A DNA stretch of 64,000 bases from Blasia pusilla (Eukaryota; Marchantiophyta; Marchantiopsida; Blasiales), in the NCBI GenBank assembly GCA_050084515.1, contig CM114271.1, positions 18,352,001 to 18,416,000 on the forward strand. Reading direction: 5' to 3'. The notes beneath the pieces are model-generated. The model did not search any database. It was not told the origin of the DNA and was given only the letters and a program-made list of their open reading frames with translations. Position numbers and translations under genes: made by a program. Of this stretch, positions 45,225 to 57,692 are shown in pieces; the first letter of the stretch is position 1; each line of letters opens with the position of its first letter.

Positions 45225-45955
45225 GAAATGGACAACCAATAATGAGAGTGCAGATGGATTGGTGAGGCACACATGAGATTCACAACAGTGAAAGAAAATA
45301 GATGAGTTATGGCTAGATTTTTGCCTTGAGCCTTGTAATTTTTGGGTTGGATTAATATTAGATGGGGTGAATTCATTTAGTGATAAGAAAAGTGTTTGGT
45401 GAACTTGGCATGTGGTTTTGATTAATTATAATCTCCTACCTTAGCTTTGGACCAAGAAGTTCTTCCTTCAACTTGCTCTAATAATTCATGGTAAGGAGTC
45501 AACTTCATTTACTAACTTGGATGTCTACCTAGCTCCCCTTATACAAGAGATAGGAATATTACGGAAGAGTAATTTTGCTTATGATAGTAGTAGCCAACTT
45601 CTTGATAAACATTTCACTCTCAGAGCCATGATCATGTGGAAATTAGTGACTATCCTGGGTTGGGTGTGGTTTCTGGTCAACCCACGAAAGGGAAGCTTGC
45701 TTGTGCAGTCTATGGACCATAAGTGGACTCATATTACTCTAAAGCCTTACATAAGCCCATTTTTCAAGGTCATCAACGCCATGCGGAAAAGAGCCATCCA
45801 GACAAGAGTCGAATAAAAGTTCATCTCAATGGTAGGATTGAATATCGTGTAGCACCCACTCGGGTATCAAGCTCGGATGTATTAGCATGGGCTGAATTGA
45901 AGTGGGTGTATGATGAGGGTCCCAAACCCAAGAAAGGGAGGGATTGCTAACCCCT
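45225..45955 (+). pseudogene. CACTA (En/Spm) tnp2-type transposase remnant
   Basis: One frame reads MKWTTNNESADGLVRHT, stop, DSQQ, then LDFCLEPCNFWVGLILDGVN, TWHVVLINYNLLP, LALIIHGKES and LDVYLAPLIQEI. It continues FTLRAMIMWKLVTILGWVW. These match the tnp2 transposase order known from plants (DGxxRHPADS, NVRLGLxxDGFNPF, WPVVLxxYNLPP, LxIPGPKSP, DVYLxPLIxEL, FxLRAALxWTINDFP). At least four stop codons interrupt it. The later part (45723-45950) is only weakly similar. Terminal CACTA inverted repeats were not located. Confidence 0.75.
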
Positions 45956-47493
45956 CCTAGATCCATATAAAGTATATGGAGTGGTGTGAAGGAGCATACT
46001 ATTTGACTTGCCTTATTGGAATGTGAGCTACTATGGGCTATGCCTTTGCAATAAAACTTTCAAAATATTCATATTCATTCATAGAGTCCTTTTATACTAT
46101 GATAAAAACCTTAAAAATATATTGTTCATTTTCACGACTGAATTGTGACTTAAGCCCAAAAATGGTTTTCAAGTGATTGGTGAAATCTTGGAAGGTTCTG
46201 GCTAAAAATTCCACTTGAGTGCTTATCTCATTGCTAGAGCATATAATGATATGCGCCTACTCTCCTTGAACATTAATATTTGTTGTTGCGGAAGCGTGCG
46301 TTCAGCAGGTCACGCTCTCAATGTTGTTATGCATCCAAACACACACTCTGGTTAGTCGGGTCTTGGATCAATCAACATGCTAACTTTCTGAGTTCTCATC
46401 TCGGTCTCTCATCAAGCTCACCCTTCCTAGTTTCGCGGTTTATAACACAGGCAAGTCTCGAAAGACTTGGAACAGACTTTTTGGTCGGTTCAAGAACCTC
46501 AAACGGCGTTTCGCGCATGGCGGTTCCAACTGTCCGATGGACATCCAATTAGTCCCTAATCGAGACTCGCACAAAGTGAATCTCAGGTCGGAATCCAAGT
46601 ATGGCCTACAAAGTCCACTCCCTTGGATCAGGTTTGGGTTTCAAGTTCCAACGCCAAACTCCCGTTCCATCCGTGCCCTTGAGACGCCGTTTGGTGCTCA
46701 AAGTGGGGATTGGTATTCCAAGACTTCTTGGAAAGACTCCTCCCTCACTAGTTCTTATGGGGATCTCTGGGGTTCCCTAATTTTAGGTAAAGACACCCGG
46801 GCTCTCCAATTGGTCCTCAACCCGATTGCTCTCACAATTATTTTCGGCCAATATCTCAGTCTGTACTTATGCGTTTGCTAAGATCATTAGTGCGTTGGAA
46901 GCGTCTCAAGATAAGTCTTTCTATGATAGCATTTCTCACATTTTTTTTCTTTCTATAAAATTTAATCCAAGTGAGGATTCCATTTTAGGGTGAATTATCT
47001 CATAGTTGGCCTTCGGTTTGTTTTTATTGTAGAGAATTTCGTTGAGATGACGCGTGTAGTCCAATTTCTTGAATGGATACATGGTGAGATAAGGGAATGA
47101 TGATAAGGAAAAGATGATTTATCAACACAACTTAGTGTGCCTCCATCTCATACATATCTTTCATATAAGAAGATGAGAGCATATGGAAGTCACTATAGGG
47201 TGGATGAGGGTAGTGCCTATAGCACATATGATTCAAGTATTGCATATATATTCTTGGCTTCAAGTTCAGAAAGTCTAGACCAAGCTTGTCAATATCCTTA
47301 CGTTTGAACTTTGCGAGATATAATATTGGATTATGGGAAATTAGAGGATCCAGTAGCTGCAAATCTGATTATTGGTCTTGCAAATCACTTGTGTGAGGTC
47401 TACAATCCCTTGTAGTGATACCAGTCTTCCTATGACACTCTCTATAGAATCCTCTTTATTGCCTTGGAAAATGAAGGATGGGCGCTCTCCATC

Positions 47494-47495
<2 letters not shown>
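45956..47495. other. intergenic DNA, no gene seen
   Basis: Two plus-strand open frames at 46280-46552 and 46537-46881 stand out by their composition but show no domain I recognise. They may be LTR or other repeat sequence. Nothing else is supported. Confidence 0.4.

Positions 47496-47554
<59 letters not shown>
47496..47554. repeat. GA dinucleotide microsatellite (59 bp)
   Basis: An uninterrupted GA run of about 29 units. It gives rise to spurious SLSL and RERE open frames on the two strands. Confidence 0.97.
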
Positions 47555-47557
<3 letters not shown>

Positions 47558-49875
47558 TCTATTCGGAATCCATAATTTGGAAATAGAGGAGGCTTGGATA
47601 TGATAGAGAATGAGACCATAAAGGGAATGTAGATGGTGGAACACTCCATCCTCAAAAGGGAGGAGGGACAAAATCCCACTCCTTGGACAGAGGAAAAGAG
47701 AGGGGAGGTATAGAGTGCCTTTCGTGAAGGGCTAAAGAGCATTCCCTTGACCTAATCCTTAAAATGTGCCCCAAAAAAACTAATATTCATAATATAAATA
47801 GCCAACTTGACAAATGTTCTAATGTCTAAAAATCCGTGTTAAGTTAAAAAAAAACAAGTTGGGCGAATAACTCTCAAATCTGATAGGATGCGTTTCAAAA
47901 TCAAAAGAAAAAATATGACCATAACCAAATATTTACATATGTCCGGTGTCTCGAAGGCATGGCATCTTTAAAGGGCACTCTTCAATAATAATATAAATTT
48001 TTACCCATATTATCATAGAAGCGATGTGATCCTGATTTATTTATTTATTTTCCCGGGAAGTTTGTGACACGTCAAACATCGGAAATGAAAACGGATTATT
48101 TCGGAGATTCGAATTCATACGTTTAACAGTTTGCATTTCACCCAACTTGCTCGCGGAAAGGGAACTTGTCCGGCTCGATACCACACTTCACATTTAACGC
48201 GCCATAGAAAGGCGGGACGAGCACCCGGAGACGTAAACGCGTTCCCGGCGAAACAATGACCGGATAACAGCGTTTGTGGATTAGTTACCACGCGTCGAGT
48301 ATGCATTGGACAGTAGGGTGTCCATCCCTCAGTCTCTATTAATGCAGATCGAGATTCTCTTTGTTCTCCCCGTACCTTTAGGCCACGTGGTAGAACTATT
48401 GTTAATGGATGGCGTTATCGTCCCAATCCAAGGTAATAGTAGCAAAGCTGGAGTACGGATTGGTTGCAATCACTTGGTTGTGAAGACCCGGCCCGCGATA
48501 GACGAGAAGCAGTCAATAATGAAGAGAGCGCGGGTCGGGAAGATGGGTGAATGTGCTCGTGAGGCCGGGTTTTCATCGGAGTACACTCGGACCAGCGCGT
48601 TACATGCGACACCTGTCACGCTGGAGCATAGGTAGGAAAAGTGCTGACCGGCAGATCCAAACCAAGTGAGTGGCACGTGTGGATGAAAATGGCATCTACG
48701 GCAAGAAAATGTGGCATTGACGAGGAGTGCCATTCCTACCGGGTACCGTCGGATGCGCGATCGCACGTCTCCAGGGCTTTTCTTTAACGGGTTCCATCCA
48801 TGACGAAGGACGAACGACGAATTACCGTCCGGCTGGGTTCTCCGTGATTGGGAACGCGTCCCGGCGGTACGCTGTGAAGGTCCGGCCGACGAGCGATGCT
48901 CTCCATCCTGTTCCTCCCTCCCAACAGTCTCTCCTCTCGCTTCTCCGACAGGCACTTTCTACGCCGAGTTTTTGCTGGTCTCGGGAGCCCTCCTCGCTTT
49001 CCTCAAATCGGTCGCGGGTGGATCTTGCGTAGCGTTCTGTTGCGGAGTGAAATCGGTCCCTGTGACCCAGTGAGGGCGTTGTCAGGCAGTGGACTATGTG
49101 GAGAATTCGTGGAGTTCGAACGGATTGAGACGTCTACCGGGTGCTGGTCGGACGAGTTGGTTTCGAGCGGTATTTGCGAGGAACAGGACGGGGTGGGGTG
49201 CTTTGATTTCTTGTGATTGGAAGCGCGGAGGAGTGCGACGGAGTCCTTTTGAGAATCGGTGATGTGGGTGGGCACTCGGACTTCCGGCGGTGATTAGAAG
49301 TCTATAGAGGTTTAGTTTAGCCAGCCATGGCTTGTTTTGATCTTTCTCGCTGCTGTTTGGGATAGTCGGAACGTGCTTCCCGAGTGGACGGGAAGGCAGG
49401 ACGGTGCTTTTTTCGCAAGGAGACGAGCGCAGTCGGAACCCCAAAGCCAAGAGGTGCTTCACGCAATTGAATTTGTAGCCTCTACTTTAGTCGAGCGGGC
49501 AGGGAGATTGGGAGGAGATTTACCGGAGTGGGGATCGAGAGAGGACGTGGTGGTTGCTATGCAGCTGACAGAATCAGATCGTCGGGTTTACAGAGCGGCC
49601 TGACTTTGGAGGTCTTCAGTCTCAGAAGCGACTCGACCGGGGGAGAAAGCCGCAGAGAAGTGCGACGCAAAGCCAATCCCACTCATTCCGTGAGAAGGAA
49701 TACTTGAGAGGATATAGGAGTGATTCTTTCGCGAACCTGTACAAGTGTTGAGTGATCACGACCGGCGCATATAAGTTGTAGGAGAAGGTGGTGTGACTCG
49801 GAGAACCCTCGGTCGAGGACGAGCGAGTCACGAGCGCAGTAGGAAGTGAAGTATCGAGGAGCTGGTTCGAGGAGG
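47555..49875. other. upstream region and leader of the NF-YC gene
   Basis: The left part is AT-rich. On the minus strand near 47975-48003 lies ATTATTATTGAAGAGTGCCC, a relative of the Helitron-like 5' ends. From about 48100 the DNA becomes GC- and CpG-rich, typical of the promoter and leader of the gene starting at 49876. An 89-codon-long frame (49337-49603, same strand) could be an upstream open reading frame if transcribed; its product has no recognised domain. Transcription start and any leader intron cannot be placed. Confidence 0.5.
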
Positions 49876-50739
49876 ATGGAGCACCAAATGGCACAGCAAC
49901 CAATTGGGATGATGTCTGGGCAACAGCAAATGCAGTACCCTCAAATGACACAGAATCCTCAGATGCAGGCGCAGATGCAACAACCATATCCGCAAGGCTC
50001 GCAAGGCATGCCATCTCCTCCTGGGCAGTCAGGGCAGCCTCAAGGGCCGTACCCCGGTGGTCTTGCCCAGCAGCAGGTGAGTTACCAGCACCTTCAGCAG
50101 CAGCATCAGCAGCAATTGCAGCTGTTTTGGCACAGTCAAATGCAGGAAATTGAGCAGGTGAGTGATTTCAAGACCCACCAACTCCCATTAGCACGAATCA
50201 AGAAAATCATGAAGGCTGACGAGGATGTGAGAATGATATCAGCCGAGGCCCCTGTCCTTTTCGCCAAGGCCTGCGAGATGTTTATTTTGGAGTTGACTCT
50301 CAGGTCCTGGATTCACACCGAGGAGAATAAACGCAGAACTCTGCAGAAGAACGACATTGCCGCAGCCATCACGCGGACTGATATCTTCGACTTTTTGGTA
50401 GACATTGTTCCTCGCGACGAGTTGAAGGACGAGGGTGCTCTCGGTGGAGTTCCCCGCGCAGCTCTACCTGTGGGAACACCAGCGGATGCCATTTCTTACG
50501 GTGGAATGTACTATGCAGCGACCGGGCAGCCTCCTCAAGGGGGACCTCCGATGCAGCAACCTCAACCCAACATGATGGGTTCTCCAGCTATGATGGTGGG
50601 TAGACCGGGAATGCCTATGGACCCTTCAATGTATACGCAACAGGGTCGCCCACCCACCATGCAGTATATGCCTCAGCAAACGATGCAGCAGATGTGGCCG
50701 CAGTCCAGTTCGTCACCGGGGATTCCCCCAAGTAGCTGA
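49876..50739 (+). CDS. NF-YC: NF-YC subunit of the CCAAT-binding factor
   Basis: A single-exon gene of 287 residues. The N-terminal third (1-85) is rich in Gln, Met, Pro and Gly. The histone-fold domain spans about 103-180: [20 protein letters not shown], then [36 protein letters not shown] and [13 protein letters not shown]. This is nearly identical to plant NF-YC proteins, including the preceding [11 protein letters not shown] segment. NF-YC pairs with NF-YB through the histone fold, and the dimer recruits NF-YA or other factors (for example CONSTANS-like proteins) to promoters in the nucleus. The C-terminus is Pro/Gln/Met-rich. The start is the ATG at 49876; the frame is open 30 nt further up but without an ATG. 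Intact and probably functional; the exact paralogue cannot be assigned. Confidence 0.97.
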   Translation: MEHQMAQQPIGMMSGQQQMQYPQMTQNPQMQAQMQQPYPQGSQGMPSPPGQSGQPQGPYPGGLAQQQVSYQHLQQQHQQQLQLFWHSQMQEIEQVSDFKTHQLPLARIKKIMKADEDVRMISAEAPVLFAKACEMFILELTLRSWIHTEENKRRTLQKNDIAAAITRTDIFDFLVDIVPRDELKDEGALGGVPRAALPVGTPADAISYGGMYYAATGQPPQGGPPMQQPQPNMMGSPAMMVGRPGMPMDPSMYTQQGRPPTMQYMPQQTMQQMWPQSSSSPGIPPSS

Positions 50740-53700
50740 CTCGAAGCACTCGAGAAGAGAGTGCAGTGTAGTTTTATTCTTGGTTGTAATTAGTCGGAAG
50801 TGGACAGCTTGTGCAAATTTCTCTTGCTGTTAGGTGTCGTGAGCAGGGCGATCGTGTAGGGAAGCCGCAACTACAGTAGAGACCCGGAGGTCTTGAGCTG
50901 TCCGTAGGGCCTTACTGCTGCCTTTTACAAACAACTGTCGATCTCATGACAGACACAGAAATGCAGAGCATCGTCTTCGAATTGGCGCGCCGGAAGCTCT
51001 CGAAGGTGAAAATGAGGGGTCCACGAGGGACCTTGTCGTCGGAACAGTGGTTTTCCAAAATTCCGAGCTTTTAGGACCGTGTGATGCTTCTGCAGTGTTT
51101 GATCTTTGGGATTAGTCAATGACAAAGAGTGCAGTTAATTTGCTGAAAACACTTCTATGCCGGTGATTGTATGTATCATCTGACCATAGTAAAGTTCCTA
51201 TTTTCCTCAATTCTCTTCTGTTCACATGGTTAGTTGTGCGTGCGTTTCCGTTCGTCATCCTTTGGACCGCGGTGTGAGTATGGAATGCAGAGCCTGTGCA
51301 AAATAGCAATTCGATCGGGAGTTCTCGGGGTTCGGCAGTGGCACTGTCCTAGCAAGTGAAACGGATTGTTCTCGAGGGCTCTTCACAAACAGTTTCGTCA
51401 GTAACGAGGTGAATTCGTGTGGAATGCGGTATTGTGACTGACGGGTGGTTGAAAGATGATTTGATGTTCATGGAGTACCTCAACTCGTCTCTTGAGATTT
51501 GCAAATGAGATATATTGGCAATTGAATGGATTGATTCGCTCCGTTTTTCATGCCTGAAAGCTTTCAGAGTTCGGACAAATCATAATCGAGCACGAGATTT
51601 ATCGTAAAAATGTCTGGACCACTAGAGTTGATACAAATGTGGTTCCTCCACGAAACCCTTGAGTCTCATTAGTCTGCAATCATGGCTCCCCTTGACTCAC
51701 ATGGTGGGAGGGTCGCACGGAGTCAAACCTGATCCACCTGCACTTGTTATACCCGCACGCCTTCTTAGATTAGTTCAAAAAGTATTTGCCACAAAGTCCA
51801 CCGTACTACTGTTTGTGCTTTGTGATGTGGCCAGTGCGCACCTATCCCTTAATACACTCGATCAGACGATCTCCATGTCTGGAAGTTGACACGCAGTATC
51901 CATTAAAAAAAGAAGAAGGATCAGTCATGGCATAGTGAATAGTGCAAAACGGGGAAGTTAAAGTCTGGACTTGAAATCCAAACGTGTTAGTCGGAGTTGG
52001 AGTCGATCCCTCGGTCGAAGCATTTTGCCTCAAGAATTTGCCTCTCCCGGAGAATATGAATTTTGCTTGTTTGTCCTCGAAGGCCTGAGAAACTCTGATC
52101 ATACGCATCTGTGTGTCAAAACTCCATAACGAGAGCCTCTCATGCCTTCGACACATAGATTCCGGTACATCTTCATCGATGCGAAGCTTTCCCGGATGGG
52201 TGCGCATGAATTTAGGCCACGGAGACTTGGATCCGATCGTAGCAGACGTTTATTCACGCGGCTTCGCACATGTGGCCAAAGCTACCAAAAAGGTTTTGAC
52301 TTTCTTGGCACCGTGGTGGTTCCTGTGCTTTTAGCATTTGGAGACGACCTGCGTACGATAATGCCGAACCCAACCGAAGAGGTGGACAGGATTTGCACCG
52401 TCACAGTGGGATCGGTAGATCTTTAGGACAGGATTTGCACCGTCACAGTGGGATTAGCCATTGGCATGAGGTAAAGCTACCTCAGGAGTGGGTCAGATTG
52501 CGACGCACTTGGAGGATGACTGGACTCCGGCTAGCATCTTCATTCTAATCCGTCTTACATCCCTTCATACAAGTCTTCCTTTCCCTGGACCTGACCGAGA
52601 TGATGTCGTTGGGGTGTGTCCTACATGTCGACCGAACCTTTACGAGTTATTAAACGGCTTGGCTTGACTGTCACGCCTGTAGTTCGTCCCTGCGCTACGT
52701 CATGGTGCGAATGACTAGACTCAGCTCTCGTGCCTGAGTGCCTCGTGCCTGAATAGAGATATTACATTTTTGGGAGTGCCTACTTTAGGTGATGATGATA
52801 CGGCAGTATGTAGCGAATCCTGCAGCGAGATCAATGTCCACATACAGTGATCGAGGACTTTTTGCACGGTTTATACATGACCTTTCCAACATGTAATGCT
52901 CCTTGTGTTAATCACTGTTTGCTCCGGGTGAGCGCGGGTGGGAGGGTGAAGTTGACGGGAATAGAGCTACTGCGGGCGATGGATTTTATCCGCATAGCGG
53001 GCGAATTGTACGAGTGAGGAAGTCCCCGAATAATGGTGATCCGATTTTCACAATACATGTCGTGCCGGGATTGGGAAGGAGATAGGAATAGTAGTGTAGA
53101 ATTTCTAGAATGCCGACGCTTTTCGCCTCGCGCACCGCCTCCGCGCAACGGATTCATCGGCATAGCAGTTGTAGCCGAACCGTAGGAACGTAGACAGGAG
53201 AAGATTTCCATTTTTGGAATCCAACGGTCGAGTCCTCCTCCCACGAGGCAGTAGATTTCATCCCCACAGCACCCGCGGACGAGTATACTTTCTCTCAACC
53301 ACTTCTCGGAAATTGGCGATGATCAAAAGAAACTCGCTCATTGGAGGTCATTCGGCGGGGATCAAAGCGACTCGCGTCTGGAAGATTTGATCTCTCAGTG
53401 GGTCCCCATAGAAGCGAGGAACACTTCGAAGCTTCCCATAGGCTGACACGACCAGCGCGATGGAAACCGCTCCATAGATGCCTACTCTCAGAGCTCAGCA
53501 GAGGACCTAATTTAGTTCTTCATTCTTAGACTTCGCCCCATCTTCGTCCAGACGTTGTTGAGATGCGATTGGTGTTCAGAAGAAACGTTGTTGCGTTGAT
53601 GTTCAGGGCATTAGCCAAATCATTTAATGGAAGACAGCAAACGGACCGCACAATGTTGCCGCAAACCATTTTTGTCACCCACTTCGAACGGTCTGCATAG

Positions 53701-55994
53701 AATTTTATGTCACGTCTCTTTCTTTCACGTGTCTATGTTTAGATTCTACTTTTGATGCAAGTTAAGCACAGAACGCGTCGATTCTAAAACGAACTTATCG
53801 AAGCCATGAGTGTTGAATCGACGGTGTCATACTTCGAAAACAAAATTGATGATTGGGGAAACAGGGAGGTGCTCTGATATTTCGTCGCTAGCTTTTGCTG
53901 CTACCCTCCACGGGAGAATTTGAAACCGAGATTAATGTTCGGAAGTGCATTGGTCTCTATACTAAAAATATGAATTCAAGGAAAGAGTTAACCATGTTTA
54001 AATCTGAAAGAAGTACACAGCCAATCGCTGCCCTGTAGGACGTGAAAAACTGATATTACTTTCAGATTGCGAAACTACTTTAAAGAGTGAAAGGGGGGCA
54101 GCAGATCTCACGGTATTTGTTGTACTATCCACGAATAGACTGGGTTTTCGCTTGTTGTACTATCCACTGAAATAGCATGATTTTTTTTTCATATCTTTTC
54201 AGTAAGATATAGGGAGGCACAAACAGCTTAACACCAGAGCTCCGAGAGATGTGGTAAGGGACATGAGATGACTCGACCACACTTGCATTCAATGTTAAAG
54301 CATGCACAATTAGAAGTGCTTCGCTTTCAGTTCGAGGAAAAATACTCCTCGAGTCATAACAGGGCAAGTTTCTCTTCGAGACGAGTGAGATCGTCGCACA
54401 TGCTGAGGAGCGGGAGAGCTCGGGCACGTTCGTTCTTAATTCTGTGCGTGACCGTCGATCAGGTCCAACGATTCAGCAATACGGTTTAAGTGAAGGAGCA
54501 GGTCCAAAATCTTTTCCGATTAGGTGATCTGCGGACCTGCAGCGCCGTGAACTCAGACTCTTCAAAGGAGTGGGGAGTCTCATCCACGACGACTCGGTCT
54601 CCGCCCCCCTAAATCGAGCGACCATAGGAGCCGGTGGGCGGAATCATCGAGACCACGCTGTCTCGCATTTTCCGTTAGAGGGGAAAAGAATGTTTCACTC
54701 ACTACTTGTCCTCACCCACAGCTGTTTCGCCGGCGCCAATGACAACAGATCTGGGTGGTATGAGAGGAGTCCACCATACCCAGACCCATAACCACATAAT
54801 GAGATCGTCACCGCAAAGATCTCATGAGGGCAAGCGCATCGGGTTGGGAATGCTCATCTTCTTCGTTCGGTATCGTTCCAGACGTAGGACGACACACGCT
54901 AAAGACAACAACAGCACACGCACACATCTGGGAATTACTCGGTTGCACTGCAACACTCGCCTTCGCAGTTTTACATCTGTGAGGGCGAGCACCGGTGGTC
55001 TGGTGGGTTGGTGGATGGGAAGCAGTAGATGCTTGCTCGGTGGGCCCAATCGACCAAACAAATACGCGAACGAACTTCGCAATTTGTTAGATCCTGTACT
55101 TTAGATGCTGCACCCTAAAGGAAAAGCACCGGAAAACTTCGCCCCATTAGGCTGTGCCCTTTGAACAATCGGCTGTTGCAGTCATGCTCTCGAATCCCTA
55201 GAGACGCAGTGTGAGTTTGGAGAAACGTTTTCCGAACGAGTTTAGGGTGAGACGCTACCCGAGCGGTCAGCCCATATGTGAGAAGAGAAATTAACCGCGG
55301 AATTGTTGAGCGGTCGGAAAGCATTATCCGGTCCCCGATCGGAGCTACATCACACTCCCTTTCACTGACATCCACCATGTGTATGTGTATGGGTTCTTCT
55401 CAACTTCTTAAGAGATCGTTGTCAACCTGCGGGTGTAATCTTCTATATTATGATTATTATTATTGTAGAGTGCTCGTTTAGAGGGGGGCACTCCTCATGG
55501 CCATATCTGTTTTTTTTACCTTTAGTTACTTGACAAGGGTCGCATTCTCTCTCTCTCGATTTTGAAAGGCGTCCTGCCTACTCAAGAGTTATTTGCCGTT
55601 GTAAGAGGGCGGATAGGGTTCGGATGCCTTTCACCTGTGTTGCGCACATGCACTTACCAGTTAGTAAAGAACATACGGAGGGTTAACCTTATATGTGGCG
55701 CAAAGTCTTCTTCCAGACTTTGCGGCCGTGGAACATCCACATTTGCGAAGAGGAGAAATAGGAAATTCAGAGTGATTTGCTTTGTGACTCCACGCTTGCA
55801 CTCGCCTAGATTGCTACACGTCTCATCCAAGGAAACTTATGGGAGGCTTTTTCTTGAACTTGGTCAGCAAGTGAACATGAAAGAATAAGAGGAGATCAGA
55901 TTTTTAAAAAAATTGTGCATATTCCCCTCCCAATTCCTTTGCTGCAAGCTATATCCATTCTCCAGTCTAAGATTCCCGTTAACATCCTTACCTT
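50740..55994. other. 3' flank of NF-YC and intergenic DNA
   Basis: The first few hundred bases should be the 3' UTR; no clear AATAAA signal is seen. The remainder is GC-richer than the flanking repeat DNA but contains only short open frames on both strands without domains. A duplicated TTGTTGTACTATCCAC lies near 54117 and 54152. Non-coding transcripts cannot be excluded. Confidence 0.45.
52384..52454. repeat. 29-bp direct repeat, 42-bp offset
   Basis: The segment GGACAGGATTTGCACCGTCA plus CAGTGGGAT occurs at 52384-52412 and again at 52426-52454 without change. The perfect match indicates a recent local duplication. Confidence 0.85.
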
Positions 55995-56174
55995 TCGAGC
56001 GAGATATGGAGAGTGCCCTTTCATTTTGTAAACTCCTACTCCTCTTCTATTGACACTTGGCACTTTCGGCCCGTAGCATCGCTCACCACTAGGATTTTTT
56101 GAAGTTGATTTTAAATAGCATTTGACACTTTTGAAAGTTAATTATCATTTTGGGAGGTAATGGGCTTCCACTAG
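55995..56174 (+). mobile_element. Helitron-like element (diverged copy)
   Basis: Blocks GGAGAGTGCCC, TTGACACTTGGCAC, TAGCATCGCTCACC and TTTTGGGAGGTAAT occur in the same order as in the minus-strand copy at 41709-41935. It ends TTCCACTAG followed by T. The 5' edge is uncertain and the subterminal hairpin is not obvious. Confidence 0.45.
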
Positions 56175-57464
56175 TAACTCCAAGAGCAAAAATCTATTTC
56201 TTTGATAGAATGGTGTTCGTCGCAAGGCACTACTATGTCGTTACCCTCTATGGAATTTTTAGCCCGATAAATATTTTTATTTGCATGAGAATAATTACTT
56301 AAGCATTAATAACTAGAATTTTACTTAATAGTGGACATGCTTATGTGATGCACAATTAAAAAGAAACTTTTTGAATTAAAAAATCTCAACCTCTTCATTT
56401 AGATCATCCTCGTCCAGATCTAGATCTATAAATTTGATGATCAGAGCAAGCCTTAAAAGAGGACCAAGAAATGTAATAACATCCCAAGAAGGGAAGGAGT
56501 CAAGAAATGCACACATGAATGCAAAAAAGAAGATGAAAACAAGCCAACACAAAAACCAACTCAACGAGCTACATGATTAATAGCGTGAAACAAATTTGAT
56601 AAGAACACTACTAGTTGATCAGACGTGAATAGACGATGAGGTGAGCAATCCCAAACCACTTTGTTTGACCTATTAACACCAAAGCTTGTGCATGTTATAA
56701 CTTAGGTTGCACGTAGACAAAGTCCATGTCCGCAGACTCATGTCCATTCCTAGGACGGATATGTCTGTGCAGGCCTGGGTACTCGCGGCCCACACTTGAG
56801 CCTCCCTTGCCCAAAATATAGACACAAGCTCGGCCACCCAGTCTAGAAACATGTCCCCAATGCATTGTTGAGTAGGGTTAGGCACTACGCTAGCCAGCCT
56901 AGCCCACATAAGGCCCACAAGGTTAGGTCCTACACGGGCCAAGCCTTGTGGACTTAGGGCTTGCTATTATGGTGGATATGCATGCTTGATGCGGGCCAGG
57001 AAATGGCTCATAGCCCGCACACCCATTCGATCCCTTTCCACCTCTCGTAATCTAAGCCCATACGGGCCACTAGGATACCTAAAAAATCTGGGCAAGGGAC
57101 ACGTTGGGCATGTCCATGCACATGTTCGTTTCCGTGCAACCTTGGTTATAACAGTACCGAGATGCATTGGTGAAAATAAGAAGTGACTACAGAGAGAGAA
57201 GTACTGCAAACGGGGGCAAGATGATAATCCTCAAGGTAATGTAGGTACCTATTTTTAGGAAAGTATTGAAAGACATATAAAAGTGCCCAAATTTCCACTA
57301 CAAAAGGAATAAATCCATCCTTTGTGACATGATCAACATCAATTTAGCAACCACCACATCGACCAATATCCGAACCTTCCCCGAGACATAACAAGATTAA
57401 CTCTTCAATGAGAGGTTGCTTGTATAGTAGAAGGTACGAAATATAGTTGCTCTTCCCCAATGAT

Positions 57465-57692
57465 GTACAAGCCACAAATGCAATCTCCTCTCTAATCATA
57501 TTATGTATCACTGTTCGTTCTCCATCATGTGCACATTGAAGAATATGTATAACCTTTGGATTAATGGATTAATACTATGTACTCTATAGTACAAGCCACC
57601 AATGCTATCTCCTCTCTAATCACATAATGTATTGTTGTTCATTCTCCATCATATGTACATTGGAGAATATGAATAACCTTTTTGATTAATGG
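57465..57692. repeat. ~104-bp tandem duplication, 124-bp offset
   Basis: Units 57465-57568 and 57589-57692 share GTACAAGCCAC.AATGC.ATC, TCCTCTCTAATCA and ATTCTCCATCAT-like blocks, with roughly one difference per eight bases by eye. No coding role is seen. Confidence 0.75.

Noticed and set aside
46280-46881. Two overlapping plus-strand open frames
   Set aside because: No domain recognised, no gene context, surrounded by repeat DNA; kept only as unassigned sequence.
47341-47742. Minus-strand open frame with a long SLSLSL run
   Set aside because: Translation of the GA microsatellite; no domain on either side.
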